A DNA stretch of 64,000 bases from Coniferiporia sulphurascens (lineage: Eukaryota > Basidiomycota > Agaricomycetes > Hymenochaetales > Hymenochaetaceae). The stretch is taken from NCBI GenBank assembly GCA_002794785.1, contig NBBA01000010.1, forward strand, positions 930,001 to 994,000, written 5' to 3'. A model generated the notes under the pieces. It worked only from the letters and a program-made list of their open reading frames with translations, did no database searches and had not been told where the DNA came from. Shown in pieces: positions 34,661 to 46,230 of this stretch (the stretch's first letter is position 1; each line of letters begins with the position of its first letter). A program made the position numbers and the translations under genes.

Positions 34661-34958
34661 ATGTTCCGCGTCGCTCCCTCTTCCCCTTCGATATCTGCAA
34701 GGCGAAAGCAGGTTCGTACGTATCAACCACCACCTACATTTAGAAAAATAGGCGAAAAGTGGATTAAATTAGAAACTGTGGGCCTGTGTAAGCGAAACAA
34801 ACGCATATAACAATGGTATGGATGTACCAACTACACAGAGCTTGCTACAGTTCGCGAATTTGTACTATAACATCATTCCGGTTTCGTGGTATCGCAATGT
34901 TAACAACAAAGCCATGTCTGGTGTCCCCGAAAATAGAATGTCCCAAGAAACGACGGAA
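34661..34958. other. Convergent gap between MFS and SDR genes
   Basis: About 300 bp between two 3' ends; no gene is seen. Confidence 0.5.
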
Positions 34959-36298
34959 TCAAAGCTTACTCTTCGCAGGGGAATCCACACTTCTAAGTAT
35001 ATCGTTCCAGTCAATCATGTTTCTCAACACGCGTTCGTATTTGTCTCTGATGTTCGCTTCCGCGTCCGAGCCAAGGATCAAAAGATTCAGATCAGGCCAC
35101 CCCTTTTCATAACCGACCGATCCCGGCACAGGCCGTGCCTCACCGCACACGACGCTCACAACAGCGCGTGCACACGCAGCGGGGTCTCCGTGCTGCGTGG
35201 ACGTCTGCGTTCCCGCCAACCAGGCCATCATGCGCTCGCGCGCAGAGTCGTAATCGGCGATACCGTGTTTCCCGTCGCGTTTTTTACCGGGCGAATCTGT
35301 ACCGTCACTGCCTTGCAGGTTGTACAACGGGGGTAAGAGCGCATTGTGTGCTGGGGGATGCACAGCCATTTTTGCCCAGTTTTGTGTGCGCAGAGCGCCG
35401 GGCACAACGTTCAGTACGCAGATGCCAAAGGGTGCGAGCTCCGCCGCAAGTCCTTCGGCGGCAGCTAGATAAAGAGGACGGGAGCGCGACTTATCAAGGT
35501 GACTTTCTTCCCATCAAGTTAGATCGACCACTTACCGGCAAGTGCAGCTTTGCACGATGCATAAGTCCCTAGTCCAAAGTGAAAAATACGATCGGAGCTT
35601 GAACACTAGTTACGCTTACCGCCGGCCTACCAAATGACGTGGGCATGTGAATTGAATACCTCGACAAAGAAATGGGGAACATACATGGACGACTTCTCGC
35701 CAACCAGAACGGCTTCCTATGAAAACGATCGCGCCGGCCCGAGACCGGCGGAAATATGGCAAAAATGCATGAGTTATGCTCAGCGTTCCGAAAAACCCGG
35801 TTGCAAATTGATTTCTGTAGCCTTCCACTCTGAAAAAAAAAGTTTAGCTGACTCTATGCTCTATGCAAAGCAAGCGGCACTCGTGGAGCAGAGAAGGAGG
35901 CATGTGTATGTACGTACCCAGCCTCTTCGCTAATGCCTAACGTTCCCCTTCCGGCGTTGTTAACAAGCACGTCGACACGGCCCCAAACACTCATAGCCTC
36001 TGCTGCTATGGAGCGCATGGTGTCATAGTCATCGTTGAGATCAAGGCGTAAGGCATAACAACGGGTCTCGTGTTTGTTATACTGTTCAGTGAGATCTTGT
36101 ATTTGGGACAGAGAACGTGCAGTAGCGATGACTCTATCATTCGGGTTGCGCGCGAGCACAGCGTGGACAAACTCGCGACCAAGACCGGTCGACGTTCCTC
36201 GTGGGCAGTACGGATACTGTTAATACGTCATGAAGTCACTAAGAGCGAAGGACAAAGCTCGTACCAGTGATAAACCATATTCTCTGCTGGAGCGACAT
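34959..36298 (-). CDS. Classical short-chain dehydrogenase/reductase, copy 1
   Basis: NAD(P)-dependent oxidoreductase with a Rossmann fold; substrate unknown. The first exon is MSLQQRIWFITG, and after an intron the dinucleotide motif completes as GTSTGLGREFV. Further motifs are DRVIATARS, the structural VDVLVNNAGRGTLGISEE, GFFGTLSITHAFLPYFR, AIVFIGSRSGW (catalytic Ser region), YASCK (catalytic Tyr and Lys) and ELAPFGICVLNVVPGALRTQ. The C-terminus is long for an SDR (roughly 140 residues after VVPG), with WPDLNLLILGSDAEANIRDK near the end. At least five exons. It is paralogous to the gene at 38064-39782 and shares its unusual C-terminal part. All catalytic residues are present. Confidence 0.85.
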
Positions 36299-38063
36299 TA
36301 TAATGGATTGCGAATGAGATGCGAGCGGTGTAACTGGCACGTTGAAGTTTTGGGCGAATGTGGAACCTGCTTCAGACGAGTCGCATCTTATACGAATTGA
36401 CAGGAGGGTCCACCCCGTTGTGCATGCGCTACTCATAACAGATCCGGCAGAGGATCGTGCGTTCGCAACATATGGGGTTCATTCCAGTATCGAAGACGAG
36501 ATAAAATTCAGCCGCAAGGCGCCCTTGGGGCCTTGCTTTCAGCCCTGTAATTTTCGATCATTCGTAATGAATACAATGATATTCCGACGTCTCGGGCCAT
36601 CTTCTGTCCTTTGTCATCTATGGTGGAGAATAACCGCACCACTCGGGAAGTCCCGGCGTAAAAACTTGTAGGAAAGTGCGCGTCAGCGAACTCCAGGAGT
36701 ACTGCAATGGGAGAAGCACGCTGGTTTAGAGAGGAAAGATAGCGGGTGCTTGTAACGCTCCAAAGAATCTAGACGCCCCCGGCCGGAGCTTGCGGTAAGC
36801 GCAATAGAAAGCGATAGATCCGGCAGAATATGTACAAGATCCGGAATGACCTTATGCTGAACTGTGCCATACTGGCAAAATAAACGACATTAGTATAGAG
36901 CGATGGACCTATATGGTAGTACATGTACATACCTATAAAAACCGGGATCGATTGGGCGCCCCGTAGCCGAATACCTGCTTATCCTTGTCCGCGCCATGCC
37001 GCCTATTTAACATGCTTGTCGGCCCCAGATCCCGTCCTGGCTACTAATACGCCATGATGCCAGGGCCCCCAGATTATTGTTACGAGAGGCAGAACGGGCC
37101 AGATTCACCAGGACTCGTTCAGCCCCGAGATAACACAAAAACACTTTTGCAGCGGTACCGGTACGAGAAGGGGGAACCAGGATTTGATGAAAAGAGCATG
37201 CTGTCAAGTACGCCCGGATGAGGAGAGCTTTGTTGGCCTTGACGGTAATTGCCAATAACCGTACCCAGACTTTGCGTAAGGAAGGCGGCCAGGAAAGAAC
37301 GCTACCGAGAGTGAGTAAACTTGACTTCCAGATTCGTAGGTATCCTTTGTCTAAAGCTAAGACGATTTCTTTCCGTTTATCCGATTACTTTCTGTGCCGC
37401 AGATATTCCAATAGATCGTAGTGCCCTCAGCGTCCACACGCGTCCCCAATTCCTCATTAAAAAAGAGCCAGTTCGACAGCGAAAGAATGATAGAAAGTTA
37501 CACTCGCAAAATCATAAATGAGCAGTGCGCGCACTACACGCAAAAGCCAGAGAAGAGAACATCGTAGAAGAGGACTCGGAGTGCACTCAACAGATCAAGA
37601 TGTATCCCGTCTTCTAGCAGACACTCATCGATGCGAAAAGGACGGAGCCATGGTGTAACTTGGTGAATTATGACATTTGAAAGGCACGAAAAGACTGCTG
37701 GACAACCGACGTTAGGTGATTCATACGGTCACATCTGGGTGGACTTTTGAGGTTGTCAGTGGCAGAGGTTGGGTGCGGCCCACTGACTTGGCCGTATTGT
37801 CACGTGTGAAATGGTGACATAATCGCACTGTCTACCTAATGTTGTAATGTTCTCGGATGCAACCATACTACAGTACAAAGGATTATTCCGGCATTGGTAA
37901 TGAAGTGTAGAGGCTAGGAGTTGAAAGAAACACCTGTTGCAAAGGTCGAAACAGAGATATGGTAGTAACTCCTTAGACCTATTAGAAACTGGGCCACGGT
38001 GTTTTTCATAATTAATAACACTCCGAAATTTCGGCTTATATCTTACATTGTGTCCACTATACC
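36299..38063. other. Intergenic, nothing recognised
   Basis: 1.7 kb between the two SDR genes. Open frames are short on both strands and match no family I know; no repeats stand out. Confidence 0.5.
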
Positions 38064-39782
38064 TCACAATTTTGCGTTAATATCGACACCTTTCACTACA
38101 TCCTTCCACTCGTCCAAATTCTTCACCACGCGTGCACACTTATCTCTAATATTCGCCTCCGCGTCCGACCCGAGCACGAGCATATTCAAGTCCGGCCAGG
38201 GACGACCACCCGACTTCGAGCTACCATCCTTCGGAGCTGCGTCACCATCATCACCGTTCTCCGCCCCGGCGGAGCACACCACGTCCACGATCGCCTGGGC
38301 GCACTTCTCGGGATCACCCGGCTGCGCGCCCGTCTGCGCATACATCCACGCGAGTTGGCGCGCGCGCAGCGCGGCGTAGTCCGCGATATGCTGCTCCGCG
38401 TCGTGCTGCACGGAGGTGCCATTTGTGTCGGCAACTGCGGCGGAAAGGGAGGGCTGAATCGCGTGAGGCGACGTCGGCAGGAGGACCATGTTATCCCAAT
38501 TCGGCGTGCGCATCCCCCCAGGAAGGACGTTGAGAACGCGAATGTTAAGCGGTGCGAGCTCTACGGAGAGAGCATCGGATGCGGCTGTAGCATACGGTAT
38601 GATTTTTTAGTATCGCTATGTATGCGGAGATGAGACGACGAGATTGACAGAAAGTTAACTGACCAGAAAGGGCAGCCTTTGATGCAGCATATGTCCCTTG
38701 AGAAAAATGACGAGCGTTCGTCATACATATCGCGTTTTCTCGATAAAAACATGTTCCAATTCCTCACCTAGCATCTGGTGAGAAACACGCCTTAGTTAGA
38801 ATACGTTCCTCTTGATAAGCAGCAACGAGTGACATTTAAAAGCGCGTATACTTCATCCCCCTCGCCATCTATGCCTAGAAGAACAATGTGGCGGATAAAA
38901 AGCAACCAGTGCACGACTCACAGGTACATCTGACCGCCAGCTCGAGCGGCTATTAACAAACACGATCGTACCCGACCGGCGTTTGCGCATATACGGCAGA
39001 AACGCGTTTGTTACGTTCAGCGCTCCAAAGAAATTAGTTGCAAATTGAGTCTTGTAGCCTTCAACTCTACGCATGCGGAAGTTAGTTAAACTGATAAGGC
39101 ATGCCTAAACGCATAAAGAGCGGCAACTTTGTGGATAGTATCAATTGTTCAGAGCGGGGGAAGCACAAAAGTGGGGTAAGAAGGGCGCGTATAGTACTCA
39201 CCCAACTTCCTCGCTGATACCAAGCATTCCAGCACCCGCATTATTCACGAGCACGTCCACACGACCCCATTTCCCCACCGCGACTGCTGCTGCTTCTTGC
39301 AGCACGGAAAACGGCGCAGTTACGTCCAGCTGCAAGAGGTGTATCCGAGCGTTCGATGCATCGCTAATGAAGGTGGGGGATTACAATGAAAACACTGTTA
39401 TCAGACAAGAATAGCATCAGAACTCACTTGAAATTCGTAAGAAGGTCCCGAACGCTGTCCGGCTTGCGTGCAGTTGCGATGACCCTATCCCCCCGAGCAA
39501 GGATATCCTCCACGAGTAGTCGCCCAAGTCCGGAAGACGTGCCTTGACATAACAGAGGGATGCATAAATGTCTAAAATTGGAGCGGAAATGGATATGGAT
39601 ATGGAACGAAACGAAAACGAGAAAAGCGCTTATCACTACAGTCGCCAGTGATCGCTGATCTCGCGACTGATGTACGATTTGTCGAGAAATCGTATGAACG
39701 TACCTGTAATAACCCATACTCTTCCGGGGACACTGGGACTCGGTCCTCCAAGACCTCCTGCACTGCTAACACTATCTGGCAT
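38064..39782 (-). CDS. Classical short-chain dehydrogenase/reductase, copy 2
   Basis: Paralogue of the SDR at 34959-36298. The start is MPDSVSSAGGLGG (ATG at 39782), 38 codons inside a longer open frame, chosen because it gives a short linker before GRVWVITG. The split dinucleotide motif continues as GTSSGLGRLLV after the first intron. Then RVIATARK, WGRVDVLVNNAGAGMLGISE, FFGALNVTNAFLPYMR, TIVFVNSRSSW, GTYAASKAALS (Tyr and Lys of the active site) and NIRVLNVLPGGMRTPNWDN. The C-terminal extension carries WPDLNMLVLGSDAEANIRDK as in copy 1 and an extra Gly/Asp-rich insert (GDDGDAAPKDGSS). No breaks are seen. Confidence 0.86.
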
Positions 39783-40520
39783 TGCAGACGATACTCCGAA
39801 TTTACGAAGACGCTGAAGGAACGGCCAAAGGTTCAGGCTGCGCCTGATAAGGCTTGATTGGTTGTAAGCCGTGATTTCAAACCCACGGGGGAACACAGAT
39901 CCCCAGTACGCAAGGTTATTTCAAGAAGAAAGCTCTTAAGGTATTTGGCCGCGACATTATTCAGCTACTTATGTTGACGCGGGTCCATGACAAGCGACGG
40001 TCAGGGATTGCCGAGGTGGTAGATCAAATAATCAATACATAGCGTTATTATCAGTCAGAGGCCCCACTCTTATCATCTCTCCGTCGACGACTGTGGGATG
40101 TATCACAAAAGGAACGCCTACTTATTGGCCCAACGACTAAAGAGCGCCGGAAGAAGAGACGCTAAGCCTGTCGTAATTGGATTCTTTTACTACCGACGCC
40201 GACGGGGTGAACGGATTTTGTAAATAGGGTGACAAACAGCATTTTGCATTCACAACGGGTCTGCGGAATTTCAATTTCAAGTCAAGCCTGGGCTAGAGCT
40301 GACAATCACGTCGCGCAGCAATTGCCAATAACTTGAGGCCACTCTGTCACGGCTCGAATCGTCTTGAAAACTTCACGTCTTTGCTTCCCCACATGTCTGG
40401 GAATTCACAATGGATGGCATAGAAGCGGAGTGCATGTGCATGGATGAGTTCCTATGGCCCTAGCTCATGATGAATAGAGAGAAAAGTAAAGAGACAAGAA
40501 TGCAACGAGTATATAACAAA
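39783..40520. other. Intergenic, nothing recognised
   Basis: Promoter side of SDR copy 2 and 3' flank of the uL15 gene. No gene is seen. Confidence 0.5.
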
Positions 40521-41153
40521 TCATGCGATGAGTTTGACAACACCACCAGCCTCCTTGATCTTAGCCCTGTGGAAAAGAAGATCAGTTATTAGCGACTGAT
40601 GTAGCGAGTAAAAATCTGATTAAGGTAAACGAAACGTACTCTGCACGCGAAGATACGAAGCGCGCTTTTACGATGAATGGGAGTTTCGGAATACTGTGTG
40701 GATTCCGATAAGTATACAAAGAACACTCAACCGCAGAATATAAAACTCACAGGCCGTTACCCAGCACCTTGGTGTAGCCGGCTTGGAGAGTATCGATGAC
40801 AGGGACGACGTCCGAGTCCGCAGTGAGACCATCCTTCTCCTCCTTGGGTACAAGTGACCAGAGCTTGTCGACGTTGATCGTGCGGCTCCAGTGTACGTTG
40901 CGCGTGAAGTGGAAGTGGCGCATACCAACCTTACCGAAGTAACCAGGATGGTACTTGTCGAAGTTGGTACTGTTTACGATATCGTCAGCCTAGCCGCAAT
41001 TTATGTGCAGAATGGAATAGACACTCACCGGTGGTGGTGCTGACCACCGGCAAGACCACGACCTCCGGGATGCTTGCGGTGCTTGCCCACACGACCGTGA
41101 CCGGCAGAGACGTGTCCGCGATGCTTGCGGGTCTTGGAGAGGTGGGTCGGCAT
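40521..41153 (-). CDS. RPL28: 60S ribosomal protein uL15 (L27a/L28)
   Basis: Structural protein of the large ribosomal subunit. Exons 41153-41029, 40969-40751, 40693-40640 and 40566-40521 sum to 444 nt, 147 residues. The sequence runs [80 protein letters not shown] and so on to [16 protein letters not shown]. The ATG directly follows CAG, and a GTGAGT donor stands about 230 bp upstream on the same strand (near 41385), so an intron in the 5' leader is likely, as in many fungal ribosomal protein genes. It is read divergently from RPB11. Confidence 0.95.
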
Positions 41154-41941
41154 CTGTCAACAGCGTCAGCATCCTTTGTCCTCGTCACACCAAGGGTTCC
41201 GTGCTCGTCCACCCGCCGGATCGCCGAGTGTCATCCATCGTCCGTCTGTGCCATCCACCGCCCAATCCACCCATCCATCCCATTCCAGCGCTTCCAACCC
41301 CTCTCCAGCGATGCTGCCTGACATACGGCACCTCCATGGACGACATTCGGCGCGACGAGTGGCAGCAACGAGCTCTACTCACTTTGGTGGTGTCTTGAGG
41401 TGTCGGTCGGGTTGCGTTCTTCTCGACCTTGCGCTGTGCACCCGAAGCTGTGCTGTATTTCCATATTAGGAACTCTCAGCAGCTATTCGAATTCGTTTCG
41501 CTCGTTTTTTACTTTTAAAAGGCCGCAAAAACAGAATTAAGAAATTTACGACCAGGAGTCAAGGTTATACTACTACGCTTAAGCCTTTAAACAGTCGAAT
41601 ATGCATTATTTCTCTTTATAAGAAGATTTCTCAGGATTGAAGGCGTTACAGGAGTTTCCGGTGACGCAACAAACGCAACCCTGTCACGGCGCCCGATTTT
41701 TCGATCTCTCCTGCGTTCTATCCTCTTCCCTTCTCTCTGTTGCTGCTGCTGTTACCGTGAGTGTCAATTTCTTGGCTCATACAGATTGCATGATGTCGGC
41801 CGCATATAAGGCCATTATTTATTGTCATTGATATACCGTGATAACAAACTGTGTCCTGATACTTCTTCATTTTCTCGCATTTCTCTGAATGGCGACACTC
41901 AACTGATACTCCTTTTTTTCTGTCTCGATTAAGTGACCGCC
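41154..41941. promoter_or_regulatory. Divergent promoter region of RPL28 and RPB11
   Basis: Contains the probable 5' leader intron of the ribosomal protein gene (about 41154-41385) and the promoters of both genes. No TATA box was assigned. CTG/TGC repeats occur near 41735-41750. Confidence 0.5.
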
Positions 41942-42545
41942 ATGAACGCAATCCAGCGCTACGAGCTCTACGTTCTTGAGGACGGCGAGAAGCCGTAAGG
42001 ATCTCATTCGCAGTCTGCGTAGGCAGAGCAAAAAAAAACTCAGGCTCAAGCGTATGCTAGGATCGAGGTCACGGAGGATACCAAGATCCCCAACGCCGCA
42101 ACCGTCAAGGTCCTCAAGCAGGATCACACCCTCGGAAACATGCTTCGCCAGTGCGTCCTTCTTTCATATCCTACTTATCATTTCGTTTGACGTACCACCT
42201 CTCAGTCAATTGCTCGCGAACCCTGCGGTGCTCTTCGCAGGTTACAAGGTCCCTCATCCGCTGCAGCCGCACTTTCTGCTCAAGATCCAGACTGATGGCA
42301 GCGTCACACCAAGTGCCGCACTCGAGAAGGCGTCAGCGGATCTCATCGGCGCGCTCACCTCCCTCGAGAACAAGTTCCGCAGTGAGTTCCGTTTCCGCGA
42401 GCTCGAAGGCGCCGACGGTGCAGGCCCTGGAGCAGGGCTTGGTGGCCTCGGCGGCGTGAGTGCGGGTGAAGTTGGCATGGATGGTACGGGTGGAGCGTAC
42501 GGCGATGAAACCGCCTGGTCGGGGAGGGACTATCTCGATCTCTAG
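41942..42545 (+). CDS. RPB11: RNA polymerase II subunit Rpb11
   Basis: Small core subunit that pairs with Rpb3 in the polymerase II assembly platform. Exons 41942-41994, 42061-42150 and 42206-42545 sum to 483 nt, 160 residues. The sequence reads MNAIQRYELYVLEDGEKP, IEVTEDTKIPNAATVKVLKQ, DHTLGNMLRHQLLANPAVLF, AGYKVPHPLQPHFLLKIQTD, then LTSLENKFRSEFRFRELEG. The DHTLGN motif is the family hallmark. A Gly-rich extension of about 40 residues (GAGPGAGLGGLGG onward) goes beyond the usual C-terminus of about 120 residues and is likely disordered. Confidence 0.93.
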
Positions 42546-42723
42546 TCAGAATCTAGACTCTGCGTAGTCGAGTTGTCTCGTTTGTCTTTTCTTGCTTTCG
42601 AATTGTATTTTATGTAGCTTATAATTGTATTTTTATTCCGCACAAATGAATCGAGTTTCATTCAAGCTGTCAAAACAATGGTGCAATAAGATCGAGAGCG
42701 AAGCCACTACTGCAGAGGTTCCT

Positions 42724-45124
42724 TCAACTAGTCGTCCGTTTCCTGAACATAACCTTCGCCGTCGGGTTCGGGGAAAGCCGAGCTCCCATCCACATATTCG
42801 GTGGTTTCGCGCCCTCTTTCTCCAGCTTGACGTCGTAAGTCGACACAATATACGCCATCATAGCCTTCAATTCGTTTACTGCGAAGAACCTCCCGGGGCT
42901 GGCGAAAATAGTCAGAACGACATAAAACAAAGGCAAGCGACAGGAAATAGGTGGCCAGAAATTTAAAAAGCACACGCACCAGGCATGTCGTCCGTGTCCA
43001 AATGCCAGGTAATCCGCACTCGTCGAGATCATCTGGTGTTTTGTGCTCTCCTCCGCAGCCCCATTGCGAATGTCCGAAAACCGGAACCCGTCGAACACGT
43101 CCGCATTTTCGTAGATTCCGTCATCAGCGTGCGTTCCACCAGCGTTGGCTGCGATGTACGTGCCCTTTGGCAGGAACGTCCCATCTGGAAGCGTGTAATC
43201 GACTAGTATTTTGCGATTCAATACCACTATTTATATTCAATTCGTCAATATAACACGGGGAAGCGTGGATGGAGAGCGAACGTACGCATATTAATCGAGT
43301 TGAGCCGAAGACTTTCTTTCATGAAACTGTCGAGTTTACGCATTTTCGTTATTGCGAGCTTTGTCCAGCCTTCCTCCTTGAGGACGCGATCAACCTCTTC
43401 TCTCAATGGAATCATATACTTGTCTCCTTCCAGCGCGAGATAATAAAGTGCGTGTGTGAAGCTCTGGAAGTGTTGAAAGGAATGAGGAGCGAGGGGGAAA
43501 CATCGTTTCAGAGATGACTGCAAGGTAATGCATCGAGGGTTGCTTACATTCGAAGACGTATGGATAGCGGCGAAGTTAGTCACCAACATCCTTTTCGTAA
43601 GCTCGTTATTGTTCCACTTTTCTTCCTCCGGCGCATCTTCCAGAAGCCATGTAATCATGTCGGCCTGAGGGATAGGTAAATCAACACTGTTAGCTCATGA
43701 GTCCCGAGCGGGATAGCTGTAGCTTACAGGTTTGTCGGCCCAGTCTTCTCCGTGTTCTTCCAGATCACGCCTCCTCGCATCAAACAGAGGACCCAAATGA
43801 TTCAAACCTCTACGGATACTTTGCGGCGTTTTGGTAATGAGTGCACCAAGAATCCTACGCAAAAGCATTAAACCCAGACGTCAGTCTCGGATAACATGCG
43901 TCTCAAACATGCATTATAAGGAAGGTCAAAACGGAGAGTGGGGAATGACGGACGTGAGGTAAGGGGCGAAGCACAACTTAATCACCGAACTACTCACGGA
44001 CGCAGGAAAGTCGGGAGCTTGCTGATCCTCAGCGCTGTTACGGAGACGTCGATCGTGAACGAAATATTGAGGTCGACATAGTCCTGATTTCTGCCTGTAA
44101 GGGTCGATGAAAGATTACAATACATTAGTATTTAGGGGTAAGCAGGCCGCACACAAAGTGTACTCACAAAGCGGAAGACCAACGAATAGTCTATTACTCG
44201 TCCTGCACACGATCTGCCTCACGGTCGGCAGAGCAGGAACAGCGAACCAATCTGACAACAGGACACAGGATCGCCGTAAATTGTGATCAACGAAATCAGT
44301 GCGGAGAATATGGAAAGAATTTACCATCTTTGACGGGAATCAGCTCCTCGAATGCGGTTGTGAATTCATCCTTAATGTCCTCAAACCTCGCTCCGAGGCT
44401 GCGAGTCAGTTGTGAGCGGATGATATCCTGGTGATAGTGATTGTTCGCGACACTAGTCCCTATCGTCCATCGCGCTGCAATCAGCTGGAGAAACATTTAT
44501 AAAAAAAAGGTAGTGTCAGTGGAAGCAGTCTATCATCGCTTAACGACAAACTAAACCCCGTCGCGATATGACGGAGCGCGCTTGAGGCTTGAAAAGTACT
44601 AACGTCGGAGACTGCTTCGCCCAGCGAAACTTTGTTATCGGGTGCCTTGCGGACATCCTCGATATTTTCGGGGCTGTTGATGATGACCACCCAATGCTCC
44701 AGACCAGGTACCTTGAATGTCCCGCGTTTGTACTATAGTTCGGTTGCGGATATTTAATCAAAGGGATGCAGAGCACACATAATCCAATATACCTTCCTGT
44801 AACCCTCTAGAAGAACAGCCTTTGCGTTCTCGATGTAGTCGTAGGCACCGAAATAAGAAGAAAGTATCCCAGATTTTTCAGATCTAGCTGCTGGGACACG
44901 GACCTGAAGGCAGAGTAACAATGAGCTCTTGAGTTAGTTATGAAATCTGCCAGATGGGTACTTACATTGTTCTTCTGATACTTCACATATTGAGAGGCGG
45001 AGACAAGGACGACGGCTACGCATGCAGCCACAAACTTATAATAGTCCGGATGACTGGCGTTCTCGAAGGCCAGGCTCGTCGCCGTCAGCACATGTTGCGT
45101 CATAGCAGACTGATTGAAAGCCAT
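42724..45124 (-). CDS. Cytochrome P450, gene A (subfamily 1)
   Basis: Membrane-anchored haem monooxygenase of the large basidiomycete group often labelled ent-kaurene-oxidase-like; substrate unknown. The start is MAFNQSAMTQHVLTA, followed by an N-terminal anchor (YYKFVAACVAVVLVSASQYV). Exons in order give RWTIGTSVANNHYHQDIIRS, VRQIVCRTSNRLFVGLPLC, ADMITWLLEDAPEEEKW, FAAIHTSSN (I-helix), FMKESLRLNSINMR (ExxR, K-helix), LVDYTLPDGTFLPKGTYIAA, FDGFRFSDIR and FGHGRHACPGRFFAVNE (haem loop). The Cys codon of the haem loop is split TG|C by an intron. The end is AKVMFRKRTTS. About a dozen introns; no lesions seen. Confidence 0.9.
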
Positions 45125-46230
45125 AATGTAGTTCCCAGACAACAGAGTTCGAGCTATTTGAGGGAAACTGGCTGACTGTTGTGCGCTTGGAGACGAAGGT
45201 TTCCAGCAGCTTATATGTGCACACCGTGAGACTGCAGAAGCGGCAAGGTGGTTGATTAAAATGAAAAATGGAGAAGACGCGTCCCGAAAGCTCCTGCCTT
45301 GTGGTTCTTTATTGATTAGTGTAAGCAACAATCGTGTAATGACCGCCTCGACGATACCCGCCAAGCGGGGAGCCCGGAAGGTCGTGTCGTCGCATGTGGA
45401 AAAGCCCCGTGGACCCAATCATGGAGTTTTTGCGGATATTTGATGTCGGTGGATATAGGACGCTGTACTCTACTCGGTGGACGACGGACTGGCAGCATCC
45501 TGCGAAAGCAACTCATATGAGGTCACTGGGTCTCTGCTAGTACAGAAGTTAAGCGACGTCAACTTTTAGCGGCATGTGTGCGGCACTTAAAATGGGGATC
45601 GACCCGGTCTAATTACCTTTCTTGGATTATAGGCTTTACAACAGATGTCCTAAAAAAGTATCAAAAGCTCTTTCCTTTCGATGGCCGAAAGGAAAATCTT
45701 TTTTCGTACTCGGATTGCTCATTGGATAACCATCTTCCCGTGACTCGTTTATAATCGGAGTCATTTTCTAGTTGTATGTATCTGATAGCCGGAGCCAGGA
45801 AAGCACAGCGTCCACTCCCGTGCCGGGCCCTGCACGAGATGCACGATGGATCTCGCAGCAATTATCCATTTGCTGCTGAGCCCGAGAACAGAGCCCATTA
45901 TAAGTACTTCCAACTTTTTTTCATAATTACCTCCATGTAAACATGACGACGAACTCCTTGCGCATGTGCACAATGCGGGATCCGTCAGGGCCGCCGATGC
46001 GTTGCTGTAATCAGTCCTGCCGTGATGTGCGCTGCTAAGGCAGGCAGCAGGTTGCTATCCAAGGCTCCAAGCTGTTTCCGGTTCGGATCGGCTTCTCAAT
46101 GGGACGGGACGTCTCCTCGTCATTCACCGCTGCCGAGGCCGTTAGTCTAAGTTACACGTAAAAATCGAGATATTTGTACAGATAGATTAAGCGCGAATTG
46201 CTATTGCAGAAACACTTCCTCATTTTTCCT
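45125..46230. other. Intergenic between P450 genes A and B
   Basis: Promoter of gene A and 3' flank of gene B. No coding or repeat signal is recognised. Confidence 0.5.
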
